64,000 nt of DNA from Peptoniphilus vaginalis (GTDB taxonomy: Bacteria > Bacillota > Clostridia > Tissierellales > Peptoniphilaceae): NCBI RefSeq assembly GCF_900176605.1, contig NZ_FXLP01000002.1:89696-153695 (forward strand), given 5' to 3'. Every line of letters starts with the position of its first letter. Within the stretch, counting starts at the first letter, position 1. The notes below the pieces were generated by a model, which searched no databases, was not told the origin of the DNA, and worked only from the letters and a program-made list of their open reading frames with translations. Positions 42,375 through 49,648 of the stretch are shown here, one piece after another. The position numbers and the translations under genes were made by a program.

Positions 42375-42415
42375 TTTTTAAAAGTTAATAAGTTATAAAG
42401 GATAAATTTTAAATT

Positions 42416-42425
42416 TCCCCAGGTG
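42416..42425 (+). terminator. Left half of a terminator split by an IS element
   Basis: TCCCCAGGTG here would pair with CACTTGGGGA at 44007-44016, which is followed by TTTTTA. The two arms are now about 1.6 kb apart because the IS150-like element sits in the loop. The pair forms a ten-base-pair stem with one G-U pair when the element is removed. Confidence 0.75.
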
Positions 42426-42461
42426 GTGTCACTCATGTGGTGACCCCATAAAGTTGGACCT

Positions 42462-42496
42462 AATACCAGGACTGGTAGTTTACTAGTTCTGGTATT
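42462..42496. terminator. Hairpin at the 3' end of the IS150-like element
   Basis: AATACCAG pairs with CTGGTATT, with additional inner pairs (ACT/AGT, GTA/TAC). It sits just inside the left inverted repeat and could stop transcription in either direction. Confidence 0.55.
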
Positions 42497-42506
42497 ATTT
42501 TATTGC

Positions 42507-42528
42507 TTTCCACCCCTAGGGGTGGAAA
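42507..42528. repeat. 22-bp palindrome just past the transposase stop
   Basis: TTTCCACCCC and its mirror GGGGTGGAAA around TA form a perfect palindrome, followed on the + strand by a T-run. It could block outside transcription from entering the transposase gene antisense. Confidence 0.7.
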
Positions 42529-42533
42529 ATTTT

Positions 42534-43331
42534 TTATGCTGCGTTTAACTTTCTATATTCCACTGGACTTAAATATCCTAATTTTTCTTTTATTCTGTCT
42601 TTATTGTAATATTCTATATACTCTTCTATTGTTTCTTTTAATTCTTCATATGAATAGAATTTCTTGCCATAGTAGATTTCTTGTTTAAGTATCCCGAAGA
42701 AGTTTTCCATTGGGGAGTTATCTAGGCAATTTCCCTTTCTTGACATCGATTGGGTTATCCCTTCTTTTTCAAGTCTTGATGTATATTGTTTTATTTGATA
42801 AGCCCATCCTTGGTCTGAATGAAAGATCCTCTTATTCTTGTTAGTGCTTGTTATTTCTATTGCTTTGTCTAAGGCTTTTAGTATTGGTTCTAGTGTTGGT
42901 TGTTTTGATATCTCATAGGATATTATTTCACCATTATACATATCTAAATATGGATTTAGATAAAGTTTTTTTACTTGATAGTTGTCTTTTGTATCTTTTT
43001 CTAGATACTTAAATTCTGTTGTATCTGTTGTTATATATGTGTAGGCTTTTTCTACTTTAAAGTTTCTATTTATTTTATTGTCTGCTACTCTACCTATTGT
43101 TCCTTTGTATGATGAGTATTTTCTTGTTTTTCTTGAGAAGTTTGTTACTTGAAGTTTTAGCTTTTGTACTAGTCTTTGAACTTTCTTTTTATTTATCAAA
43201 AGCCCTGTTTTCTTTAACATTGCTGTTATTCTTCTGTATCCATAGTTTGGATTATCTTTTCTAATCTCTAGTATTTTCTTCTCTACTTGCTCATCTTTGT
43301 TTGGTATGTCTAAGCGTTGTTGCCAATACAT
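42534..43331 (-). CDS. IS3-family transposase OrfB (DDE domain)
   Basis: The 265-residue frame carries the integrase core. The HTH_21 segment is NPNYGYRRITAMLKKTGL near 30-47, the first catalytic Asp is in YITTDTTEF near 98, the second in IFHSDQGWAYQ near 169, and the Glu in NSPMENFFGILKQE near 206. The open frame extends upstream of the ATG to the A9 slip site, so the active enzyme is probably an OrfAB fusion made by -1 frameshifting. The free OrfB start at 43331 may not be used. Confidence 0.9.
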   Translation of the reverse strand: MYWQQRLDIPNKDEQVEKKILEIRKDNPNYGYRRITAMLKKTGLLINKKKVQRLVQKLKLQVTNFSRKTRKYSSYKGTIGRVADNKINRNFKVEKAYTYITTDTTEFKYLEKDTKDNYQVKKLYLNPYLDMYNGEIISYEISKQPTLEPILKALDKAIEITSTNKNKRIFHSDQGWAYQIKQYTSRLEKEGITQSMSRKGNCLDNSPMENFFGILKQEIYYGKKFYSYEELKETIEEYIEYYNKDRIKEKLGYLSPVEYRKLNAA

Positions 43332-43390
43332 GTAGCTTGATTTTGGAAAGTTAAAGTATTCTAAAAGATCCTTTAGTTTGAATTTATCTC

Positions 43391-43948
43391 TTAATGATCT
43401 AATGACCTTAGATATTCGTCTATTTCTGTTTCTGTCATTTGAGAGAATTGAATCTTTTTTTTTAGAATTTCTACTTCCATTTGAAGATAGTAGTTTTCTT
43501 TTCTTAGTTTTTCTAATTCACTCAATTCTTTTTTTGTTTTATTATGTTTGTTTTTTAAATCTTTATTTTTATCTGTATTTGGCATATTTAAAGGTCTTCC
43601 TCTCTTTTTTGGTTTCAGTCCTTCTATGCCTTCGTCTCTAAATTCTTTTACCCATCTAGCTATCATGGATGGATTGCTGATTTTAAGTTCATTTGCTAGG
43701 CTTTGATAGGACATTTCTCCTGTTAAATACAAGTCTACTACATTTAGTTTTAAGTCTAAAGAGTAGTTATTATTTTTTCTTGATACTTTTAGTCCTTCAT
43801 AGCCTTGAGATTCATAAGCATTAACCCAAGTTCTAACGATATGTTTATCTGGTATGGAGTATTTTTTTGCTAAGTCTTTGTAACTTACATTTCCTTCAAG
43901 ATATTCTTTTACTACTTTAACCTTAAATTCTGTTTTGTATTTTGCCAT
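43391..43948 (-). CDS. IS3-family transposase OrfA
   Basis: The 185-residue protein has two helix-turn-helix units (about 5-55 and 58-110; both contain a YKDLAKKYSI- or YQSLANELKI-type helix) and a leucine-zipper coiled coil at about 135-170 (ELEKLRKENYYLQMEVEILKKK). It binds the inverted repeats. A run of nine A residues (43463-43455 on the minus strand) lies near its end, and a -1 shift there enters the OrfB frame without a stop. GGAGGT precedes the ATG. Confidence 0.88.
   Translation of the reverse strand: MAKYKTEFKVKVVKEYLEGNVSYKDLAKKYSIPDKHIVRTWVNAYESQGYEGLKVSRKNNNYSLDLKLNVVDLYLTGEMSYQSLANELKISNPSMIARWVKEFRDEGIEGLKPKKRGRPLNMPNTDKNKDLKNKHNKTKKELSELEKLRKENYYLQMEVEILKKKIQFSQMTETEIDEYLRSLDH
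43455..43463 (-). promoter_or_regulatory. Programmed -1 frameshift site (A9) of the IS150-like element
   Basis: The minus strand reads CTAAAAAAAAAGATTC. Reading in frame gives LKKKIQF of OrfA; slipping back one base gives LKKKDSILS, which continues openly into OrfB. Such A-runs are the usual slip sites in IS150 relatives. Confidence 0.75.
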
Positions 43949-44006
43949 TTAAAAACTGACCTCCTTAAGTTGGTTTTTAAGTCCAACTTTTGGGGGTCAG
44001 TTCACT

Positions 44007-44020
44007 CACTTGGGGATTTT
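44007..44020 (+). terminator. Right half of the split DEAD-box terminator
   Basis: CACTTGGGGA followed by TTTTTA is the 3' arm and tail of the terminator whose 5' arm is at 42416-42425. Confidence 0.75.
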
Positions 44021-44049
44021 TATTTGCAAATTTTATTTATTTCAATCTT

Positions 44050-44058
44050 TGTTATAAT
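44050..44058 (+). promoter_or_regulatory. Extended -10 promoter of polA
   Basis: TGT plus TATAAT lies about 18 bases before the polA start. There is no convincing -35; a TTGCAA is 23 bases upstream, which is too far. Confidence 0.55.
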
Positions 44059-44075
44059 AGACCTAGGAGGTTTTT

Positions 44076-46733
44076 ATGGATAACAAATTTTTAATTATAG
44101 ATGGAAGTTCTCTCTTCTTCAGGGCCTTTTATGCCCTTCCACTTCTTAAGACTAAGAGGGGACTTTATACAAATGCAATTTATGGCTTTGTCATGATGGT
44201 GGAAAATGCCATTGATAAGATTAAGCCAACTCACCTTGCAGTTTGCTTTGACATGAAGGGGAAGACTTTTAGGTCAGAGATTTACAAGGACTACAAGGGA
44301 ACTAGGCAAAAGACTCCCAACGAGTTGGAACAACAATGGCCTCTTGTGCGTGAAATCTTGGGCTACATGAATGTAAAAATTCTTGAGTCACCAGTTTATG
44401 AGGCTGACGATATTGCTGGCACTCTTTCAAGGCTTGGGACTGAAGAAGGTTTTGAAAATTATCTTTTGACAGGGGACAAGGACTATTTTCAACTTGTAAA
44501 TGAAAAGACTAAGGTCCTCTTCACTCGCAAGGGCATCACTGATATGGACATCATGACAGTTGAAAAGATAAAAGAAGATTATGGAATTGAGCCTCTTGAA
44601 TTCATTGAATTAAAGGCTCTTATGGGTGACTCCTCTGACAACATCCCAGGAATTTATGGGATTGGAGAAAAGACTGGCCTTAAATTAATTCACGACTTCC
44701 ACACTATTGAAAATCTTTATGACAATATTGATGAAGTTTCTGGCAAGAAGTTAAAGGAAAAATTGGTCGATGGGAAGATGTCTGCCTTTATGAGTAAAAA
44801 GCTTGGAACAATTGTGAAGAATGTTCCTATTGAAGAAAGTCTTGATGACTTCAAAAAAGTCGACTACGATTATGAAAAGTTGTCAGAACTTTATCGTGAG
44901 TTTGAGTTTAACTCTATGTTAGATAGGCTTCCAGAAGAATATCGCAAGGAAGAAGTGGAGGAAATCTCCCAAGACAACTTTGAATTTGTTGAAATAAAAG
45001 ACCTAAAGGAAATTGAAAAAGAATTAAAGGACAAGAAGTCTATTGCCTTTAAATTTATTACAGATGGAAAGATTTATGAAGATGTGAAGCCTATCTATTT
45101 TGCAGTCAAGGTCAAGGACTTTGAAGTCAAATTTATTTCTTATGAAGACATAGACTTTGACTTCTTGAAGAAGCTTATGGAAGATGAAAAAATCGAAAAA
45201 CTTGGCTACTCTTTAAAGGAAGATATTATTATCCTAATGGACCTTGGGATTGACATCAAAAATTATTCCCACGACGTTGAAATTGCAGAATATTTATTAA
45301 ACTCAACTAAGTCTGACTACGACATCAACAAGATTTCCATGGACTATTTCAAAAATGGTTACCTAGACCTTGAAGACCTTCTTGGCAAGGGAGCAAAGCA
45401 GAAAACTTATGCCGACTTAGATAAGGTTGACCTCTTTAAGTATTTTGCCTTTGTCTTAAACACAATTTATAGGTTAGAAGACCTTCAAAAGAAAAAAATT
45501 GATGAAGAGGAGATGACTGCTCTCTACCAAGATATGGAGCTACCCCTTGTTGAAGTCCTTGCATCTATGGAATATGTGGGCATCAACACTGACGAGGCAG
45601 TCCTTGATGAAATTGACGAGCAAATTATTGAAAAATTAAAAACTTTGGAAGATGAAATTTATGATGAAGCTGGAGAAAAATTTAACATAAATTCACCAAA
45701 ACAATTAGGCGTAATCTTATTTGATAAGATGGACTTTCCAGTTATTAAAAAGACCAAAACTGGTTACTCAACTTCTGCTGACGTCTTGGAAAAGTTACGT
45801 GGCAAGGGTGAGATAATCGACAAGATTTTGGACTATAGGAAGTTCTCCAAGTTGAAGTCAACTTATATTGACGGTTTAAAGGCTGTTATAAATAAAAAAA
45901 CTAAGAGGATTCACTCAAGGTTTATGCAAACAGTGACTGCCACTGGAAGGATTTCTTCAATTGATCCAAACCTACAAAATATTCCAATAAAAACTGAAGA
46001 AGGACGATTAATAAGAAAGGCCTTCTTGGCATCAGAGGGTGGAGTCCTAGTTGACGCCGACTACTCACAAATTGAACTTAGAGTCTTAGCTGCCTTATCA
46101 GATGACAAGGAGATGCTTGATGCCTTTAAGCATGGACTAGACATCCACAGAAAAACTGCATCAGAAGTCTTTCATATAGACTACGATCAAGTTGAGGACC
46201 GTCAAAGATATGAAGCCAAGGCAGTAAACTTTGGAATTGTATATGGAATTTCCGACTACGGACTTTCACAAAATTTAAACATACCAAGGAAGGCTGCCAA
46301 GGAATATATTGATAACTATCTTGGTCATTTTGTGGGAATAAAAGACTATATGGCAGAAGAAATTAAAAATGGCAAGGACAAGGGCTATGTGGAAACAATC
46401 TTCAAGAGAAGGAGATACATCCCAGAACTAAATGCCAAGAACTTCAACATTAGAAGCTTTGGAGAGAGAATTGCTCTTAACACTCCTATCCAAGGGTCAG
46501 CTGCCGACATCATAAAAATTGCCATGGTGAAAGTTTACAATGAACTTAAGAAGAGAAATTTAAAATCAAAATTAATAATTCAAATTCATGACGAGCTTGT
46601 TGTTGACACAGCAGAAGATGAAATTGAAGAAGTGAAAGAACTTATGAAGGACCTAATGGAAAACTCTGTGGACTTAAATGTAAAATTGTCTGTGGATATG
46701 AATACGGGAAAGAATCTATATGAGTCCAAATAA
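44076..46733 (+). CDS. polA: DNA polymerase I
   Basis: The 885-residue protein has a 5'-3' exonuclease domain (1-290; GSSLFFRAFYALP, YEADDIAGTL, LTGDKDYFQLV, LMGDSSDNIPGI), a middle 3'-5' exonuclease-like domain (about 300-470), and the family A polymerase domain (about 500-885). The last contains DADYSQIELRVLA, RYEAKAVNFGIVYGISDYGL and IHDELVVD. In the middle domain the DxE of motif Exo I is replaced (IAFKFITDG), so proofreading is probably lost, as in Bacillus-type enzymes. It acts in repair and Okazaki fragment processing. AGGAGG precedes the ATG; coaE overlaps its end. Confidence 0.96.
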   Translation: MDNKFLIIDGSSLFFRAFYALPLLKTKRGLYTNAIYGFVMMVENAIDKIKPTHLAVCFDMKGKTFRSEIYKDYKGTRQKTPNELEQQWPLVREILGYMNVKILESPVYEADDIAGTLSRLGTEEGFENYLLTGDKDYFQLVNEKTKVLFTRKGITDMDIMTVEKIKEDYGIEPLEFIELKALMGDSSDNIPGIYGIGEKTGLKLIHDFHTIENLYDNIDEVSGKKLKEKLVDGKMSAFMSKKLGTIVKNVPIEESLDDFKKVDYDYEKLSELYREFEFNSMLDRLPEEYRKEEVEEISQDNFEFVEIKDLKEIEKELKDKKSIAFKFITDGKIYEDVKPIYFAVKVKDFEVKFISYEDIDFDFLKKLMEDEKIEKLGYSLKEDIIILMDLGIDIKNYSHDVEIAEYLLNSTKSDYDINKISMDYFKNGYLDLEDLLGKGAKQKTYADLDKVDLFKYFAFVLNTIYRLEDLQKKKIDEEEMTALYQDMELPLVEVLASMEYVGINTDEAVLDEIDEQIIEKLKTLEDEIYDEAGEKFNINSPKQLGVILFDKMDFPVIKKTKTGYSTSADVLEKLRGKGEIIDKILDYRKFSKLKSTYIDGLKAVINKKTKRIHSRFMQTVTATGRISSIDPNLQNIPIKTEEGRLIRKAFLASEGGVLVDADYSQIELRVLAALSDDKEMLDAFKHGLDIHRKTASEVFHIDYDQVEDRQRYEAKAVNFGIVYGISDYGLSQNLNIPRKAAKEYIDNYLGHFVGIKDYMAEEIKNGKDKGYVETIFKRRRYIPELNAKNFNIRSFGERIALNTPIQGSAADIIKIAMVKVYNELKKRNLKSKLIIQIHDELVVDTAEDEIEEVKELMKDLMENSVDLNVKLSVDMNTGKNLYESK

Positions 46734-47313
46734 AATCATTGGATTGACAGGATCAATCTCAACAGGCAAGACCCAGGTGTCAAATTATTTAAGGCAAAGA
46801 GGAGAAAATCTTATCGACGCCGATTTAATTGCAAGAGAAGTTGTGGACCTTGAACCAGTTGAAGGAAAAATAAAAAAAGTCTTTGGAGATGACATCTATA
46901 AGGATGATAAACTGGACAGGGAGGCTCTTGGAGAAATTGTCTTTAGGGACGAGGACAAGAGGAAGGTCTTAAATGAAATTGAGCACCCAGAGATTTATAG
47001 GATAATCTTAGAAGAGATAAAAAATTCTGCGGGCAGGGTCTTTGTGGATATACCACTTCTCTTTGAAGCCAAGCACTTAAATGAAAAATATGGCTTAGAC
47101 TTTGATGAAGTTTGGCTTGTATATGTAAGTAGGGAAACGCAAATTGTAAGACTTATGAAGAGAGACAAGATAAGCAGGGGCTACGCACTAGAAAAAATAA
47201 ATTCGCAAATGTCTGTTGAGGACAAAAAAGTTATGGCAGACGTCATAATAGATAACTCAGGAAGCTTGGAAGAAACCTTTCGCCAAGTAGAAGAAAATTT
47301 AAAAATATTATAA
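46720..47313 (+). CDS. coaE: Dephospho-CoA kinase
   Basis: The 197-residue P-loop kinase begins IIGLTGSISTGKTQVSNYL with Walker A GSISTGKT near 10-17, then LIDADLIAREVV near 32 and FVDIPLLFEA near 107, all typical of CoaE. It makes CoA from dephospho-CoA. The start overlaps polA by 14 bases; a polA-coaE order is common in Gram-positive bacteria. Confidence 0.95.
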   Translation: MSPNKIIGLTGSISTGKTQVSNYLRQRGENLIDADLIAREVVDLEPVEGKIKKVFGDDIYKDDKLDREALGEIVFRDEDKRKVLNEIEHPEIYRIILEEIKNSAGRVFVDIPLLFEAKHLNEKYGLDFDEVWLVYVSRETQIVRLMKRDKISRGYALEKINSQMSVEDKKVMADVIIDNSGSLEETFRQVEENLKIL

Positions 47314-47317
47314 AAAG

Positions 47318-47348
47318 AGATGTGTTGGGCCGACCTAACACATCTTTT
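47318..47348. terminator. Terminator after coaE
   Basis: AGATGTGTT (47318-47326) pairs with AACACATCT (47337-47345), followed by TTTT on the + strand; A residues on the other side make it weakly bidirectional. Confidence 0.85.
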
Positions 47349-47375
47349 AGATTGCTTTAAAATTATAAATGGAAA

Positions 47376-47404
47376 TAAAAAAACTGACTGCATACGCAAT
47401 CAGT
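47376..47404 (-). terminator. Terminator of tRNA-Trp
   Basis: On the minus strand ACTGATTGC pairs with GCAGTCAGT and is followed by a T-run. It begins a few bases after the tRNA CCA end. Confidence 0.85.
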
Positions 47405-47408
47405 ATCT

Positions 47409-47484
47409 TGGCAGGGGTAGCAGGACTCGAACCCACGACACTTGGTTTTGGAGACCAATGTTCTACCAACTGAACTATACCCCT
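47409..47484 (-). tRNA. tRNA-Trp (anticodon CCA)
   Basis: The minus strand folds into a 76-base cloverleaf. The acceptor stem starts AGGGGTA and ends TACCCCT, followed by G and an encoded CCA. The D arm contains TTCAGTTGGTAGAA, the anticodon stem is TTGGT/ACCAA with loop CTCCAAA (anticodon CCA), and the T arm is GTGGGTTCGAGTCC-type. It is a complete tryptophan tRNA with its own promoter and terminator. Confidence 0.96.
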
Positions 47485-47496
47485 ACAACAGATTAC

Positions 47497-47525
47497 ATAA
47501 TACCAAATTTTTAATTGCTTGTAAA
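47497..47525 (-). promoter_or_regulatory. Promoter of tRNA-Trp
   Basis: On the minus strand TTTACA (47525-47520) and TATTAT (47502-47497) are separated by 17 bases and lie just before the tRNA. Confidence 0.75.
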
Positions 47526-47575
47526 GAGAATATTATTTTTTGCAAAATTACATGTTATAAAAAATAACATAAACA

Positions 47576-47604
47576 TTTACACGTGTGATTAATACGTGTA
47601 TAAT
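47576..47604 (+). promoter_or_regulatory. hicAB promoter with overlapping operator
   Basis: TTTACA (47576-47581) and TATAAT (47599-47604) have 17-base spacing. ACACGTGT (palindromic) starts in the -35 and ATACGTGTAT overlaps the -10, giving two similar operator half-sites. A further inverted repeat, ATGTTAT/ATAACAT, lies at 47552-47570. Binding by the HicB C-terminal domain would block this promoter. Confidence 0.75.
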
Positions 47605-47628
47605 TATAAGCGTAAGGAGGAATTGTTT

Positions 47629-47820
47629 ATGGCCAAAACAAAGCCTTACAGAAAAGTTGTCAAAATTCTAAAAGATAATGGTTGGGTTCACACGAGAACT
47701 GATGGCTCTCATGAAATTTATGTAAAAGATGGAAAAGCCTGCCCTGTAAAGTGCAGCAAGAAAGATATTCCATCAGGAACTTTAACGAGTATTGAAAGAA
47801 TTACGGGGCTAAAATTTTAG
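47629..47820 (+). CDS. hicA: HicA family mRNA interferase toxin
   Basis: The ATG at 47629 gives a 63-residue protein; AAGGAGG lies upstream. It has the double-stranded RNA-binding-like fold of HicA with KVVKILKDNGWVHTRTDGSHEIY, in which the His of GSHEIY is the catalytic residue. The toxin cleaves mRNA. It is followed 30 bases later by a HicB antitoxin gene, the standard order. The gene is intact. Confidence 0.92.
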   Translation: MAKTKPYRKVVKILKDNGWVHTRTDGSHEIYVKDGKACPVKCSKKDIPSGTLTSIERITGLKF

Positions 47821-47850
47821 CCCTGACAACTTCCATAGAGGAGTGATTTT

Positions 47851-48252
47851 ATGAAAGATACCTATACATTTCCCTGTATTATAAAATTTGATGAAGAAGA
47901 TAAGATTTATTATGTTAGATTTCCAGATATTGAAGAAGCTTTTACAGATGGAGATAGCTTAAAGGAAGCAGTGTATAATGCACAAGAAGTTTTAGGACTT
48001 GTTATTTATGAGAGAGAGAAGATGGGTAGAGAAATTCCTAAAACAACAGAGTCTATGATAAAGACTGGAGAGAATGAATCATTATCCTATATTTCTGTGT
48101 GGATGCCTCTAGTTAGAGACAGAATAGAGGAAAAATCTGTAAAAAAAACCTTGACCATACCCAAGTGGTTAAATGATCTTGCAGAAGAAAATAATGTAAA
48201 TTTTTCACAACTTCTACAAGTAGCTATAAAAAAATATATTGGATTAAATTAA
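47851..48252 (+). CDS. hicB: HicB family antitoxin
   Basis: The 133-residue protein has an N-terminal HicB partial RNase H-like domain (YTFPCIIKFDEEDKIYYVRFPDIEEAFTDGDSLKEAVYNA, residues 3-45) and a C-terminal ribbon-helix-helix-like part (LTIPKWLNDLAEENNVNFSQLLQVAIKKYI) that should bind the operator. It neutralises HicA and represses the pair. GAGGAGTG precedes the ATG. A terminator overlaps the stop. Confidence 0.93.
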   Translation: MKDTYTFPCIIKFDEEDKIYYVRFPDIEEAFTDGDSLKEAVYNAQEVLGLVIYEREKMGREIPKTTESMIKTGENESLSYISVWMPLVRDRIEEKSVKKTLTIPKWLNDLAEENNVNFSQLLQVAIKKYIGLN

Positions 48253-48279
48253 GAGTGGTTGAGCAATCACTCTTTTTTG
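48252..48279 (+). terminator. Intrinsic terminator after hicB
   Basis: AGAGTGGTTG pairs with CAATCACTCT around a two-base loop (one G-U pair), followed by six T residues. Confidence 0.88.
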
Positions 48280-48300
48280 TTTGATGAATTGCAAATAATA

Positions 48301-49324
48301 TTGCGACACCTAAATTAAACTAAGTTCATGTAAAAATAATTCAAATGGAGTTTGATAATTTAGACATTTCCTAGGTCTGCTGTTAAGCTCCATTAAATTT
48401 TTAATAAGATCTTCTTCAGATATCTCTGCTAAATCTGTCTTTTTAGGATAATATTCTCTCAATAGACCATTTGAATTTTCATTACTTCCTCTTTGCCATG
48501 CTGAATATGGGTCAGCAAAGTAAAAGTCTATCCCAAGCTTTTCAACTTCATCATAGCAAGCAAATTCTTTTCCTCTATCTGATGTAAAACTTTTTAAGGC
48601 TTCTTTTGGAAGTGATTTAACAAGTTTATTGATTGCTTCAAACATTGAATCTTTGCTTCTATCTTTCATTGGTAATGCTATATAAAACCTTGTTTTTCTT
48701 TCAACAAATGTTGCTAAACACCCCTTGCTTTTTCCTCTAGAAGACACAACTGTATCAAGTTCCCAGTGTCCGAAGGAAACCCTATACTTTATGTTTTTTG
48801 GTCTTTTTCTTATAGATGTACCTATGTTAAATTTTCCTCTTGTTTCTTTGCTTTTTCTAGACTTACCTTTTCTTCTTAATCTTGAAATATCAAAATCTAT
48901 TACTCCAGAATAAATCCAGTTATATATTGTTTTAAAGCTTAATATTCCTTTATAAAGGCAACCTACAATTTGCTCAGGTGACCATTTAGAATTAAGCTTT
49001 TCTTTGATATTTTCTAATATTTCATAAGTTACTTTAGTTTTTCTTCCTTTTAATGATGATTTAGATTCTTTATCTCTTTCTGCTAGGCCAGCTTCGTATT
49101 CAGTATCACATCTTTTAAGCTCTCTAGCTATTGTGGAATGATGACATCCTAAAATTTTCGCTATTCTTCTAGAAGAATAGCCCTCTTTGTTTAATACCTC
49201 TATCTTATTTCTTTCGTTTAGTGTAAGATGTTTATAGCTCATATTAACCTCCGTGTGTGTTTTTGTCGTTATTAACATTTTACACGAAGTTAGTATGAGT
49301 TTTTATTTTTTATTTGTGTCGCAT
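48301..49324 (-). mobile_element. IS30-family insertion sequence
   Basis: The element of about 1.02 kb is bounded by TGCGACAC (48302-48309) and its inverse GTGTCGCA (49316-49323). The transposase gene fills it almost entirely, with its stop codon touching the left repeat. No clear target duplication could be seen in the AT-rich flanks, so exact ends may differ by a few bases. Confidence 0.85.
48310..49242 (-). CDS. IS30-family transposase
   Basis: The ATG at 49242 follows GGAGGT and gives 310 residues; an upstream extension lacks a ribosome site. An N-terminal helix-turn-helix (HLTLNERNKIEVLNKEGYSSRRIAKILGCHHSTIARELKR) binds the ends. The DDE core shows the first Asp in GHWELDTVV near 160, the second in FTSDRGKEF near 221 and the Glu in RGSNENSNGLLREYYPK near 255. 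No frameshift is seen, so it looks functional. Confidence 0.95.
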   Translation of the reverse strand: MSYKHLTLNERNKIEVLNKEGYSSRRIAKILGCHHSTIARELKRCDTEYEAGLAERDKESKSSLKGRKTKVTYEILENIKEKLNSKWSPEQIVGCLYKGILSFKTIYNWIYSGVIDFDISRLRRKGKSRKSKETRGKFNIGTSIRKRPKNIKYRVSFGHWELDTVVSSRGKSKGCLATFVERKTRFYIALPMKDRSKDSMFEAINKLVKSLPKEALKSFTSDRGKEFACYDEVEKLGIDFYFADPYSAWQRGSNENSNGLLREYYPKKTDLAEISEEDLIKNLMELNSRPRKCLNYQTPFELFLHELSLI

Positions 49325-49366
49325 TTAATTTTACAACTTATTGTTTGTAAACAAATTAATAAAACT

Positions 49367-49470
49367 AAAATATAAAATCAAAAAAAAGTGAAAATTTAAT
49401 TTTATTTCTCATTTTAAAAATATAAAATCAAAAAAAGTGAAAAATTTGATTTTATTTCACAATAAAATTG
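49367..49470. repeat. Direct repeat of about 50 bp with internal dyads
   Basis: Two copies begin AAAATATAAAATCAAAAAAA, 50 bases apart (49367 and 49417). The second contains AAAATCAAA with TTTGATTTT and GTGAAA with TTTCAC as nested inverted repeats. It lies between the IS30 element and the pheS promoter. No gene is seen here. Confidence 0.7.
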
Positions 49471-49614
49471 ATTTAATAAGAAATTGAATTGCCATTGTAA
49501 AAAGTGATGTAAGAATCAAAGCTTGAAAAAAATTTAAGATATAATTAAAAAAATGATTTAATAGGTGATAAAAAGGCGATATGCTTGATTTTGTTTAAAA
49601 ATTTTTTGCAACTA

Positions 49615-49623
49615 TGTTATAAT
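49615..49623 (+). promoter_or_regulatory. Extended -10 promoter of pheST
   Basis: TGT plus TATAAT lies about 25 bases before pheS; TTGCAA at 49606 is too close to be a -35. No T-box was seen in front of pheS. Confidence 0.55.
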
Positions 49624-49648
49624 TATATATTATGAATTGGAGGTCAAC

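Larger units (their letters stand above)
42436..44004 (-). mobile_element. IS3-family (IS150 group) insertion sequence
   Basis: The 1569-bp element has imperfect terminal inverted repeats: TGTGGTGACCCCATAAAGTT on the left and, read inward, TGAACTGACCCCCAAAAGTT on the right. It is flanked by the 4-bp direct repeat CTCA (42432-42435 and 44005-44008). It carries orfA and orfB on the minus strand, with a frameshift site between them. Both frames are open, so it looks active. Confidence 0.9.

Noticed and set aside
47320..47514. A 64-codon + strand frame
   Set aside because: It is antisense to tRNA-Trp and its terminator.
48280..49340. Target-site duplication of the IS30 element
   Set aside because: The flanks are AT-rich and no unambiguous direct repeat was found.
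49324..49648. T-box in front of pheS
   Set aside because: No AAGGTGGNACC core or terminator/antiterminator pair is visible between the IS30 element and pheS.
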